This document shows positions 9,672 through 18,802 of a stretch of 64,000 nucleotides of DNA, one piece after another. The position numbers were made by a program, and so were the translations under genes. The DNA lies in NCBI GenBank assembly GCA_905182535.1, contig CAJJBZ010000011.1, positions 110,440 through 174,439 of the forward strand. The letters are read 5' to 3'. The notes under the pieces were generated by a model, which was not told the origin of the DNA, did no database searches, and saw only the letters and a program-made list of their open reading frames with translations. The stretch is from an uncultured Planktomarina sp. Its GTDB lineage: Bacteria; Pseudomonadota; Alphaproteobacteria; Rhodobacterales; Rhodobacteraceae. How positions within the stretch are numbered: the stretch's first letter is position 1; each line of letters opens with the position of its first letter.

Positions 9672-10009
9672 TTGGAACCTTGTTCTAATTGGTCTGTGGG
9701 ATACTCTTCATTATCAATGGCTTTAGACCCATAATAATTTTCAGGGCGTTTAATGAGAAGTCTTAAGACTTTGGCAACCAATATGAGCGCGGTGAACATA
9801 AAAAAACCATAAATACCGTAAAATCCAGGGATCTCTTCAATATGAAAATGCCCATGCTTATGGTAGGTGAAATCTGCCAGAAATAGGGCTAAACAAAATA
9901 CAGCAAGTACCAAAAATATCTTGTTGGCATTTTCAGTTTTCGTAAACCAACAAAGTGTTTTCCCTAGTGTGGAAAATTCATCTGTTCCGTTAGGTTTATT
10001 CAGGTCCAT
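9668..10009 (-). CDS. Small two-helix membrane protein inside the Mrp operon
   Basis: 113 residues; the start at 10009 is set by AAGGAGG six bases upstream, although the frame is open further back into the previous gene. Two hydrophobic segments are clear: IFLVLAVFCLALFLADF near residue 30 and FYGIYGFFMFTALILVAKVL near 64, separated by a His-rich turn (YHKHGHFHIEE). The C-terminal tail is charged. I do not recognise a named family. It is cotranscribed between two antiporter-like subunits (11 bases after one, 4-base overlap with the next), so it is probably an accessory subunit of this complex; the histidines could bind metal or sense pH, but that is guesswork. Confidence 0.75.
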   Translation of the reverse strand: MDLNKPNGTDEFSTLGKTLCWFTKTENANKIFLVLAVFCLALFLADFTYHKHGHFHIEEIPGFYGIYGFFMFTALILVAKVLRLLIKRPENYYGSKAIDNEEYPTDQLEQGSK

Positions 10010-10020
10010 CCGCGGCCTCC

Positions 10021-11487
10021 TTAAGGTGCAGCTATGATGGGCATCAGGAAGGCCTGAATATGCCCAGCGTAGAAAAACAGAATTATACAACCGAAAGCTG
10101 TAAATGCTGGCGGTGCCCAAACTAAAGCTGGGCTTTCGGCAAACTTTGTTGGCTCTGTCTGATTAGGAGCTGTCAAAAAGAAACCTTTTCCAACTAACGG
10201 GAGAAGATATCCAACGTTTAAAAGTGAGCTTATTAGTAAAACCCCTATCATTGCCAGTTGACCAGCATCTGCAGCACCCATAATGAGCAGCCACTTGCTC
10301 CAAGATCCGCCCAATGGTGGTAGGCCAATAATAGACAAAGAGCCAATCAGAAAGGCAATAAAGGTTATTGGCATTGCGCGACCTAGGCCGGTCATTTGGC
10401 TTATGTTGGTTTTGTGGGTAGCAACATATATCGATCCTGCACACATGAAAAGTGTGATTTTTCCCATCGCATGCATTACCACATGCAAGCTTCCACCCAA
10501 TATCCCCATTGACGTCGCCAGTGCAACGCCTAGCGTTATGTAGGACAGCTGGCTTATTGTTGAGTATGCAAGTCGAGCTTTTAGATTGTCCTTGGTTAAA
10601 GCTATTACTGAAGAGGCTATGATTGAAAAAGCCGCAAGCCACATCAGCCAAATAGAGGCTCCCGTAGCTGCAAGAAAATCAATTCCAAAAATATAAATAC
10701 CCACCTTCAGCATGGTAAATACGCCAGCTTTCACGACTGCAACTGCATGTAACAGTGCGCTGACTGGAGTAGGTGCCACCATTGCTGCTGGCAGCCAGCG
10801 GTGAAATGGCATTAGGGCCGCTTTGCCTATACCAAAGGCATAAAGTGCAAGTAAAATTGCGACCGGGGGGCCTGCAATAAGGCCTTCTAAAATTCCACCG
10901 CGTGTGAAGTCTAGTGTTCCGGCTATTGAAAAAGTCCAAATCACTGCGACTAATTGTAGACCAATCGAAGTGCCGATGAGTATGCTAAGATAAGTACGGG
11001 CACCTTTAACTGCAGCTAATGTACCTTTATGAGCTACCAGCGGATACGTCGACAGTGTTAGTATTTCATAAAATAAAAATAGGGTGAACATATTTGCAGC
11101 AAAGGCAATTCCCATGACAGAGAAGATTGCAAAAGAGAAACATGCAAAGAAACGTGCTTGGTCATCTTCATTATTCCCACGCATGTAACCAATGCCATAG
11201 ACATGGGTCACTATCCACAGCCCTGATGCCAGTATGGCAAACATCATTCCTAGAGGCTCTACGTTGAATGCCAACGCTAGGCCTGGCATCACCTCAAGTA
11301 ATACAAATGTGTCTGTGGTTGTATTACCTACCGTAGCAAGAATATTCAGTACGACGAGAAAGGTTGCTATGGCGGCACCAAGTGTTAGCCCATCACGAAG
11401 GTTTGGACTGTTGCGAAAAATCAAATTTGCTACAACTGCAGTGGCTGGCAGCAGCATCGATAGTAATATCGCTAGGGATGTATCCAT
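10021..11487 (-). CDS. Monovalent cation/H+ antiporter subunit D-like protein
   Basis: 488-residue membrane protein, normal length for MrpD/NuoM-type subunits. The key glutamate is in FLFYEILTLSTYPLVA and the lysine in GIGKAALMPFHRWLPAA, followed by APTPVSALLHAVAVVKAG, a signature of the proton-pumping family. It follows the broken mrpD by 13 bases. Two D-type genes in one operon plus the 565-residue protein gives three channel-type subunits. Which ion each carries cannot be told. Confidence 0.88.
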   Translation of the reverse strand: MDTSLAILLSMLLPATAVVANLIFRNSPNLRDGLTLGAAIATFLVVLNILATVGNTTTDTFVLLEVMPGLALAFNVEPLGMMFAILASGLWIVTHVYGIGYMRGNNEDDQARFFACFSFAIFSVMGIAFAANMFTLFLFYEILTLSTYPLVAHKGTLAAVKGARTYLSILIGTSIGLQLVAVIWTFSIAGTLDFTRGGILEGLIAGPPVAILLALYAFGIGKAALMPFHRWLPAAMVAPTPVSALLHAVAVVKAGVFTMLKVGIYIFGIDFLAATGASIWLMWLAAFSIIASSVIALTKDNLKARLAYSTISQLSYITLGVALATSMGILGGSLHVVMHAMGKITLFMCAGSIYVATHKTNISQMTGLGRAMPITFIAFLIGSLSIIGLPPLGGSWSKWLLIMGAADAGQLAMIGVLLISSLLNVGYLLPLVGKGFFLTAPNQTEPTKFAESPALVWAPPAFTAFGCIILFFYAGHIQAFLMPIIAAP

Positions 11488-11500
11488 AACTTAGTCCGTC

Positions 11501-13029
11501 CTAATTCATCATGCCAGATGATCCGGCTAGTAACGCCTGGGCTGCAGCTTTTGCCGCTCCAAGGGTTATGTCCGTTGCAAAGCCAAAGTAAATACAGGCT
11601 ATTGCCATTAGCCAAAGTGGCAGCAGCATTGAAAGTGGTGCCTCTTGAACAACCTTTTCTCACTACTTGGTGTTGAAAGATAGAGTGTCTCGACAAGTCG
11701 CCAAACATAGATGACTGCTAGTAGTGAAGAGGCGACTATCAAAATAGAAATTGGCCAGTAACCTTGTTCCAGTGCGGCCTGCACCAGAAGCCATTTACTT
11801 AAAAAACCAGCGGTTCCTGGTACGCCAATTAGTGATAGACCACCAATGATAACTGCGGCACTGGTCCATGGCATTGTCTTTCCGAGGCCTTGGATCTGTA
11901 CGTAAAATGAACTCCCTGACCGTAGTACATAGGCGCCAACCCCCATAAATAGTGCCGCTTTAGTGATGCCGTGGTTGAAAAGGTGAATGATCGTAGCCAT
12001 CAACCCAGTCTCAGAAAGTAATGCGATGCCCAGCAGCATGTAACCAATTTGGGCTATGCTTGAATATGCAAGCATTCGCTTCAGGTCTCGTTGGAAGATG
12101 GCCGTAAAAGAAGCGGCAAACATGGCAAGTAACAAATGGATAAAAAATTATTTGAACTTGGACTTTCTAGCAAGAAACGCAGGTTGAAAAACACTAAATA
12201 CGAACCGTAGCAAGACGTAGATTGCAACCTTAGTCGCCGTCGCAGCAAGAAATGTAGTTACCGCAGAAGGTGCGTACGTGTAGGCATTGGGTAGCCAAAA
12301 ATGAAGTGGAAAGATAGCAACTTTAAGCCCCATTCCTACAAGAATAAATGCAAATCCGGCTTGGACAGTACGGCTTTCATACTGGCCTGTAAGTTTATCT
12401 GCAAGGTCGGCCATGTTTAGTGTCCCAGTTGCCATGTAGAGAAAGCCAAGGCCAATGACAAAAAATGTGGCTCCAATCGTACCCATAATCAGATAGTTAA
12501 ATGCAGCGGTTAACGCCCGCCTATCACGATAAGAACCTTGGGCAATTAGTACGTAGGTCGAGAGCGAAGATATTTCTAAAAATACAAATACATTAAATGC
12601 ATCTGCAGTGATGGTGACGCCGAGAAGGCCTGTCATGCAGAGTAAAAAAAGCGCATAAAATAAAGTTTGTGTTTTGTGAGGCATTTCTGAGCCAACACTT
12701 TGTCTTGCGTATGGCAATACTAAAGTTGCAATCCCAGTTACCAGGAAAAGTACAAAAGCGTTTGCCGCATCAACGCGATATTCGATACCTAGTGGTGGTG
12801 CCCAGCCTCCAATTTGATACGAAATTATGCCGCCGCCAATGACCTTAGAAAGTAACAAACAAGCGATAACAAACGAGGTGGCGCTCGCAATGAATGCTAT
12901 AGGCCATGCTAATTTGCGTTGCCCAATAAAAACTATCAAAGGTGCCGCAATAAATGGAATTAGTATTTGCAGAATAGGCAAATGGTCTGAAAGGGTCATT
13001 GCAGTATGATGAACAGTTTGCGTCGCCAT
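11501..13029 (-). CDS. mrpD: MrpD, Na+/H+ antiporter subunit D (one in-frame stop and one frameshift)
   Basis: Antiporter subunit D, about 509 residues if intact. The first 293 residues are normal and include FVFLEISSLSTYVLIA (TM5 Glu) and GLKVAIFPLHFWLP (TM7 Lys). An in-frame TAA at 12148-12150 follows FLARKSKFK; the same frame resumes with LLAMFAASFTAIFQRDLKRM, the expected next block. A second lesion lies at the run of four A (11655-11658 on the plus strand): adding one A continues the protein with VVQEAPLSMLLPLW to a stop at 11501. Start overlaps the mrpC stop (TAATG). With two lesions it may be a real pseudogene, or assembly errors as elsewhere in this window. Confidence 0.75.
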
Positions 13030-13460
13030 TAGAGGGGCTCTCCTTGGCTTGCTACCACTAGGTGTTCACTGCGAAAGACAGTGTCTTCAATCACTGTTAT
13101 TTCTTCTTCTTCGATGCTGTGATACTCTTCTCGGATCCTAATAATAAGTGCCAGACCGAGCGAGGTCGTAGCTATCCCAACGACAATCGCAGTGAGAATA
13201 AGGACGTGTGGGAGGGGATTCGAATATGCAATCTCAGGATCATATTTACCGTCCAACGGAAAAATTGGAGCTGTGCCCCCAGAAATTTTGCCCATGGAAA
13301 TATAAAACATAAAAACTGAAGTTTGAAAGATATTCAATCCAACAATTTTTTTAACTAAATTACCTTTGCCAATTACTATATACAGGCCGGTCATCATTAA
13401 TACGATGAAAAGCCAATAGTTTATATGCCCAAAGAAAAACTCAGAAGTAAAAAAATGCAT
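13029..13460 (-). CDS. mrpC: MrpC, Na+/H+ antiporter subunit C (NuoK-like)
   Basis: About 143 residues with three membrane helices. NuoK-like features: GLYIVIGKGNLVKKIVGLNIFQTSVFMF and LTAIVVGIATTSLGLALIIRI. A GTG three codons upstream is an alternative start. A tail of about 30 acidic residues (HSIEEEEITVIED) follows the last helix. Sits between mrpB and mrpD with 2-base spacing and a TAATG overlap. Confidence 0.9.
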   Translation of the reverse strand: MHFFTSEFFFGHINYWLFIVLMMTGLYIVIGKGNLVKKIVGLNIFQTSVFMFYISMGKISGGTAPIFPLDGKYDPEIAYSNPLPHVLILTAIVVGIATTSLGLALIIRIREEYHSIEEEEITVIEDTVFRSEHLVVASQGEPL

Positions 13461-13462
13461 AC

Positions 13463-14464
13463 TCACCACTCTTCATCACTTAAAACAGGTGTGCGGGATG
13501 CGAAGGCATAATAAACTGCTACCATTACGCCGGTTACAGTTATGCCAACCCCTGCTTCTACAATTAAAATTCCCAAGTGTTGTCCGTGGGATGGGTGATG
13601 TGGATCAATAGCTGTATAGTCTAAATAACCATAGCCCATCAGCATGCTGTACACGCCGGTACCTGCATAAAGTAGCACACCAAAGGCTACTAACTTATGT
13701 ACTAACCAAGGTGGAAATACTAATTTGACTTTATCTAAACTGAATACAATTCCATATATTATAAATCCAACTGCCATAATTACCCCCGCCTGAAATCCGC
13801 CACCGGGGGAATAATCACCGTGAAACTGCACGTAAAGGGCAAACAAAAATATGGTGCCAACTAAAAGTTTCGTTATCACCCGCAAAATTAAATGATGACG
13901 CATCAGGTTGTCCCCCCCTGTATCACTTGTATCTTCTTCTGTATCTTCGTCTCTGCGGCGGCGGCGCAATCCGCTGATCAGCATTAAAACGCCAATGCCT
14001 GCACTAAAGACAACTGCTGTTTCACCTAATGTGTCGTAACCTCGGTAGCTTGCCAAAATGGCTGTTACTGCATTTGGGACATGGATATCTTCTGGAATCC
14101 TCGTTAAATAATCTGGTCCAACGTGTGTCTGTACTGGTGTATCTGCCGACCCAAAATTGGGCATGTCTAGCGTGCCATAAAACATTGCTGCGCCTGTTAG
14201 TACGACTGCTAAAAGTGGGATTGTTTTTGATTTATGGCTTATTTTTTCCGCCCGTGAGGTCAGAGCCAGAGTGCCCAACATCAGGACCGTTGATATGCCG
14301 GCTCCTACAGCAGCCTCCGTAAATGCTACGTCGACCGCATCCCAAGTGATAAATAGGAGGGCTGATAATAAGCTAAAAACTCCAGAAAGTGCAACTATGG
14401 CGAATAAACTACGAGTACGCACCACAGAAAGAGCGGTGACGGCCAGCATACTGAAAAGTGCCAT
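13463..14464 (-). CDS. mrpB: MrpB-type subunit with MrpA C-terminal domain (fusion)
   Basis: 333 residues. The N-terminal half (about residues 1-160) matches the DUF4040/MrpA C-terminal domain (ITWDAVDVAFTEAAVGAGIST), then an Arg-rich linker RRRRRDEDTEED, then an MnhB domain with VQFHGDYSPGGGFQAGV. In standard Mrp operons DUF4040 belongs to the large MrpA chain; here it is joined to MrpB, as in group 2-like operons. The start is uncertain: the frame is open about 10 codons further up without ATG, and no clear ribosome site precedes 14464. Confidence 0.85.
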   Translation of the reverse strand: MALFSMLAVTALSVVRTRSLFAIVALSGVFSLLSALLFITWDAVDVAFTEAAVGAGISTVLMLGTLALTSRAEKISHKSKTIPLLAVVLTGAAMFYGTLDMPNFGSADTPVQTHVGPDYLTRIPEDIHVPNAVTAILASYRGYDTLGETAVVFSAGIGVLMLISGLRRRRRDEDTEEDTSDTGGDNLMRHHLILRVITKLLVGTIFLFALYVQFHGDYSPGGGFQAGVIMAVGFIIYGIVFSLDKVKLVFPPWLVHKLVAFGVLLYAGTGVYSMLMGYGYLDYTAIDPHHPSHGQHLGILIVEAGVGITVTGVMVAVYYAFASRTPVLSDEEW

Positions 14465-14522
14465 ATTTATAAAAATTTCGATTTTACACCTGTTATGTTA
14501 CAACGATAGTCACAGATTTTCT

Positions 14523-14876
14523 TTATACAGCGTCACTTGGTTTTTTTAAATCCGGATCGTCTGAATTCTTGCTTTGGAGAGTTGGCGGCCTCAATCCTGA
14601 AATAAGCGCAGCATTAGCAACTGCATGGGTTGAAGTTGGCCCAGTTATGAACAGAAAGAGACCTATTACCAAAAGTTTAAAAGTGATTAATGTAAGGCCT
14701 GAATATACGCCCATCCCAAGTAACAAAAGGATAACACCAGCTGAGTCTGTTATTGATGCTGCGTGTAATCGCGACCAGAAATCAGGAAACCTGTAAGTTC
14801 CAAATGCTCCTACAATCACAAAAAAAGACCCAGATATTATTAAGGCCCAACATAAATAATTGATAAAAATATCCAT
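14523..14876 (-). CDS. mrpG: MrpG, Na+/H+ antiporter subunit G
   Basis: 117 residues, three membrane helices. Family block FGTYRFPDFWSRLHAASITDSAG and GPTSTHAVANAAL are clear. ATG overlaps the mrpF stop by one base (14876). The polar C-terminal tail is short. Accessory membrane subunit of the Mrp complex. Confidence 0.93.
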   Translation of the reverse strand: MDIFINYLCWALIISGSFFVIVGAFGTYRFPDFWSRLHAASITDSAGVILLLLGMGVYSGLTLITFKLLVIGLFLFITGPTSTHAVANAALISGLRPPTLQSKNSDDPDLKKPSDAV

Positions 14877-15175
14877 TATTGTTGTTCCTTATTATTTTCA
14901 CCTGGAGGAATTCGCATAACGTCACCGATTGCGCGGTACCGAAAAAATTTCAAAATCGCGATCGTACCCACAAAATTAATTAATGCGTATAAAAGTGCAA
15001 TATCTAGGAAGTCGGGGCGACCATTTAAGAAACCCATTACTCCTATCAGCAAAACAGTATGTGTACCGAACGAATTAACGGCGAGAACGCGATCATACAG
15101 AGTTGGGCCTTTGAACAGCCTAACTAAGACCAGCAACATTGCGATAAATATTGCGATGGTAGCAATTGAAAACAT
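14876..15175 (-). CDS. mrpF: MrpF, Na+/H+ antiporter subunit F
   Basis: 99 residues, three helices; KGPTLYDRVLAVNSFGTHTV is the family signature, with an acidic residue in the second helix region (DIALLYALINFVG). Ends in a short soluble tail. One-base overlaps with its neighbours on both sides indicate tight coupling within the operon. Confidence 0.93.
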   Translation of the reverse strand: MFSIATIAIFIAMLLVLVRLFKGPTLYDRVLAVNSFGTHTVLLIGVMGFLNGRPDFLDIALLYALINFVGTIAILKFFRYRAIGDVMRIPPGENNKEQQ

Positions 15176-15657
15176 TAAATATTCACTCCGTCTTCAATTT
15201 CAGTTACGCGCCTGTCCATGTCTGCCAGTGCGGCCATATCATCAGGATCATACGACAATGCGTGTACTAGAAAATCTCCAGCCTCAGTTTCAATAGTAAG
15301 GGTACCCGGTGTCAAAGTTATGGAATTTGCAAATATAACTTGTCCGAGATCGCTTGTCTGTGTGTATGGGACTTCAAATAAATTTTGCCTTATAGGCATA
15401 GTCCGCGCCAGGATTATTTTGGTTACTCTCCAGTTGGATTTTGCAATTTCGCTAAACAGCCAAAGTAAATAATGAAAAAATTGTATTGGCTTGATTGAAA
15501 TTCTGACATGATCTCCATCAACTCGGTCCATTCTCCGAACAATTACCATTACCAAAGCAACTGAAACTATTCCAAAGCCAATTAGCATAGGCTTGTATAT
15601 GCCAGATAGCATCAGCCAAAGCACCATCATGAATATTGATGTAAGAATGGTTTTCAA
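15175..15657 (-). CDS. mrpE: MrpE, Na+/H+ antiporter subunit E (first gene of operon)
   Basis: 160 residues: two N-terminal helices, then a soluble domain with the family's ITLTPGTLTIETEAGDFLVHAL. It is the first gene of the nine-gene minus-strand operon (E-F-G-AB-C-D-D'-small-A'). The 279-base gap to the divergent SseB gene must hold the operon promoter; it is AT-rich and I could not assign -35/-10 boxes safely. Confidence 0.93.
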   Translation of the reverse strand: MKTILTSIFMMVLWLMLSGIYKPMLIGFGIVSVALVMVIVRRMDRVDGDHVRISIKPIQFFHYLLWLFSEIAKSNWRVTKIILARTMPIRQNLFEVPYTQTSDLGQVIFANSITLTPGTLTIETEAGDFLVHALSYDPDDMAALADMDRRVTEIEDGVNI

Positions 15658-15936
15658 TGCATTTCCTTTTGCAAAAGATTACAATGGCTAAAGATGGAAA
15701 GTCACTTTTAGGGAGGCTCTGCTATTTCAATTTCGTTTACAGTATTATCAATACAACAGTCCACCGGTGTCGGCTAATATATTTCCAATATTATTGTATT
15801 TTTATGTGTGTGGAGTTTGCGATCGTGTGTTGTCATGCCTTCTCTAGCTCAATACTCTTAAACCAAGCCAACCTCTTTTTGATGATTGAGCCTACTGAGT
15901 TTTAAAGATCCGTTAATAAAGCGAGGGAGACCGCCC

Positions 15937-16713
15937 ATGACACCCCTTGAACGCGCAATTGTTATGCTGGAGTCTCAACCTGATAATCCGACGCGGTTTT
16001 CAGCGGTTATCGAAAGGTTGGCTGACGCTGAGGTATTCTTAATTCTAGAAGCCGAGGCGACTGAGTTTGAAGTCATACCCAAGACTGTTATGCTGAATTC
16101 ACAAGAATATGTTGCTATTTATGATACAGAATTGCGGCTTTCTGAATCGGTGGGCGGTGAGGTGGAATACCTTTCTGTCTCTGGCCGGGCTTTGGTTCAA
16201 ATGCTTTCTGGTCAAAACACAGGGATTGCGCTCAATTCTGGGGCAACGGCTATCGGTTATGTGTTTGAGCCTCAAACCCTGCAGTGGTTGGCTAATTCTT
16301 TGAATGAGCGTCCTAACGAGATGACACAGCAGATCACCCAAGTTTTCCCGCCACCAGTACTGGGTCCCAAGGACTTGGATGCGCTGTCTGTTAAGCTGAC
16401 AGCCGCGCAAGGTTTGGCAGAATATGCCTGTTTGGTTGAGGCTACAGATGTTGCAAATAGTAAAAATCCGTTGTTGTGCTTTGTGGGGCTGGTGCCTGAT
16501 GCCCAAGCTAATTTGGCGAAATTAGTACAAGAGTATCTACAATTCTCTGAGCAAGGTGGTGCGCCTTGGGACGTCATTTATCTGGCGCCTGATCACGGTA
16601 TGGTAGAAAAACTGCTTAATGTCGGATTACGGTTTGATTTGCCGGTGCCAGAGGTTGCCGTTGAGCGCCCAGCACCTGGAACTGTACCTGGGCAGCCCCC
16701 AATCTTTAATTAA
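15937..16713 (+). CDS. SseB-family protein
   Basis: 258 residues with an N-terminal SseB domain (LERAIVMLESQPDNPTRF, then SVSGRALVQMLSG and GIALNSG). The start at 15937 has AGGGAG upstream; the frame is open 17 codons further. The C-terminal half resembles the SseB C-terminal domain (PLLCFVGLVPDAQ). Soluble, no signal peptide. Function is poorly known in alphaproteobacteria. The link to enterobacterial SseB (rhodanese-related sensitivity enhancer) is family-level only. Confidence 0.82.
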   Translation: MTPLERAIVMLESQPDNPTRFSAVIERLADAEVFLILEAEATEFEVIPKTVMLNSQEYVAIYDTELRLSESVGGEVEYLSVSGRALVQMLSGQNTGIALNSGATAIGYVFEPQTLQWLANSLNERPNEMTQQITQVFPPPVLGPKDLDALSVKLTAAQGLAEYACLVEATDVANSKNPLLCFVGLVPDAQANLAKLVQEYLQFSEQGGAPWDVIYLAPDHGMVEKLLNVGLRFDLPVPEVAVERPAPGTVPGQPPIFN

Positions 16714-16724
16714 GGTATGGCGCT

Positions 16725-17654
16725 TTAATAACCTAGCGTTCGGTCAACCAAATATAAAAATGGAAGCCCTTGCTCTCCGCGCGCAATGTTTTCGACCACA
16801 ACTTCTGCCGCGGTTACGGTCCGTGTTCCAGAAGCAATATGTGGTGTGACTGTCACATTTGGTAGTGTCCAATAAGGATGATCTTTTGGTAAAGGTTCAA
16901 CCCGAAACACATCTAGGCACGCCGCAGAGATATGGCCCTGATCCAGGGACTCTATCAAAGCTTTATCGTCTATCAATGGCCCACGACCTGAATTGATAAT
17001 CACGCTGCCCTTGGGCATTTGCGCCAAAGTATAGGTATTCATGATATTTTCAGTTTGTGGTGTATCTGGCAGTAGTAATATTAGAATTTGCGCCGTCTGC
17101 AGCGCCTTTTTGAGTCCCTCCGGTCCGTTATGGCAAGTGATGCCCTCTACGTCCTTTGGAGACCGTGACCAGCCTGTGACGGGAAAGCCAAGCTGGGCCA
17201 GAGCCTGGCCACAAGAAGACCCCAAAGCGCCCATACCTAGGATTGACACCGGACGTTGTTGGGCCAGTGGGGGGGTTGCTTCATCCCAAATTTGACTGGG
17301 GTTTGCAATGTGCTTATCCATTCCAAGATGATAACGCAGTGTGTGGCCGGTAACCCATTCAACCATGCCTTGGCGTAAGCCTTTGTCGACCATCCGGCAC
17401 AGCGGCTGGGTTAGGCTTTTGTTACTAACGATAGTTTCCACACCGGCCCAAAGGCTCAGTACCGCTTTGCATCTCGTGTATGGTGAGAAATCCTGTAAAG
17501 CGCTATTAGGGGCGTAGATGAGGTAATCAACATCCGCAGGTGCGCAGCTCGTAGTAAGATTGGCCGTAATGCCTTCTTGCTTAAGACATCGCGTAAGATG
17601 CCTTTCATACCGGGAGAATTGCTCGGGGCGGCTGGCGAAAAGTATATTGATCAT
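16725..17654 (-). CDS. D-2-hydroxyacid dehydrogenase (glyoxylate/hydroxypyruvate reductase type)
   Basis: 309 residues. Rossmann motif GMGALGSSCG near 140; catalytic triad visible as Arg in INSGRGPLID, Glu in FRVEPLPKDHP and His in TPHIASGT. The overall pattern (GhrA-like, with short N-domain and LSLWAGVETIV) points to glyoxylate or hydroxypyruvate reduction. Its ATG overlaps the rodA stop by four bases, so it is cotranscribed with the rod-shape operon although unrelated in function. It converges with the SseB gene, 11 bases apart. Confidence 0.88.
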   Translation of the reverse strand: MINILFASRPEQFSRYERHLTRCLKQEGITANLTTSCAPADVDYLIYAPNSALQDFSPYTRCKAVLSLWAGVETIVSNKSLTQPLCRMVDKGLRQGMVEWVTGHTLRYHLGMDKHIANPSQIWDEATPPLAQQRPVSILGMGALGSSCGQALAQLGFPVTGWSRSPKDVEGITCHNGPEGLKKALQTAQILILLLPDTPQTENIMNTYTLAQMPKGSVIINSGRGPLIDDKALIESLDQGHISAACLDVFRVEPLPKDHPYWTLPNVTVTPHIASGTRTVTAAEVVVENIARGEQGLPFLYLVDRTLGY

Positions 17655-18802
17655 TTTTGCTTTGGTCTCGGACGGTGAACGTGGGCGCTTTGCATCAGGC
17701 CGAAACCTAACAATATGATTAACATAGCAGATCCACCGTAGCTTACCAATGGCAAAGGTACGCCCACGACCGGTGCCAGGCCGGTCACCATAGCAATATT
17801 AACTGCAAAAAATAAAAAAAACGTTATGCCAATACCCAGCGTAAGTAATGCTGAAAATCGGTCTTTGTTGCCAAATGCTGAGGTGATGCAGAACACTACG
17901 ACTAGTGTGTATAAACCCAGCAAGGATATGGACCCGACAAATCCGAACTCCTCTGAAAGTGTCGTAAAGATGAAGTCCGTATGCTTTTCAGGCAAGAAAT
18001 TTAGCTGTGATTGTGTACCCTGCATAAAGCCGCGCCCTGTCCAACCGCCAGACCCCAAGGCAATTTTTGCCTGAGTGATGTGATAGCCTGCCCCTAAAGG
18101 ATCGCTATCAGGGTCGAGGAAGGTGTCAATTCGGGTATATTGGTAATTTTTAAGTAATTGCCATGCGGTGTCTCGGCTTTGAAATACCGCCACGATCACT
18201 CCAAAGCTGGACCCAATAACCGTGGCGAAATAAGCCCAATGAACGCCGGCTAAAAACATAATTGCTCCGCCTCCCATAATGAGCAGTAATGAGGTGCCTA
18301 GGTCGGGCTGACGTAGAATTAATAATACTGGAACCAGGATCAGTATTATTGGAAATAAAACCCATAGCGGCCGCGATGTGCGTTCAAGTGGCAACCAATC
18401 ATAATAAGCGGCCAAGACTAGAACTAGGCCTATTTTCATAATTTCTGAGGGCTGGAGCCGGATGAACCCGAGATCAATCCATCGCTGAGCACCCATACCT
18501 GCCACGCCAACAAACTCAACTGCAATCAAGAATAATACTGCGATGCAATAGGCCAAAAAAGACATATTTCGCCAAAACCAAATTGGAACCATGGCTACGA
18601 CGAGAAGGCCGATCATACCTATAAAAAATCTTTGCATTTGTGGCTGTGACCAACGCTCTATAACGCCGCCTGATACTGAATAAAGCATCACAAAACCAAC
18701 GCCAGAAATTGCTGTGAGAAGGAAGATGATGGGCCAGTTTAGGGACAGAATTTTGCGAAATCCAACTGGAACTGATGCCAGATTATACTCTAAATAACTC
18801 AT
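17651..18802 (-). CDS. rodA: RodA, rod-shape SEDS peptidoglycan glycosyltransferase
   Basis: 383 residues with about ten membrane helices. SEDS-family blocks include GAQRWIDLGFIRLQPSEIMK and EEFGFVGSISLLGLY, and VVGVPLPLVSYGGSAM near the C-terminus. Works with PBP2, encoded just upstream with a 4-base overlap, to polymerise lateral-wall peptidoglycan. Confidence 0.95.
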   Translation of the reverse strand: MSYLEYNLASVPVGFRKILSLNWPIIFLLTAISGVGFVMLYSVSGGVIERWSQPQMQRFFIGMIGLLVVAMVPIWFWRNMSFLAYCIAVLFLIAVEFVGVAGMGAQRWIDLGFIRLQPSEIMKIGLVLVLAAYYDWLPLERTSRPLWVLFPIILILVPVLLILRQPDLGTSLLLIMGGGAIMFLAGVHWAYFATVIGSSFGVIVAVFQSRDTAWQLLKNYQYTRIDTFLDPDSDPLGAGYHITQAKIALGSGGWTGRGFMQGTQSQLNFLPEKHTDFIFTTLSEEFGFVGSISLLGLYTLVVVFCITSAFGNKDRFSALLTLGIGITFFLFFAVNIAMVTGLAPVVGVPLPLVSYGGSAMLIILLGFGLMQSAHVHRPRPKQK

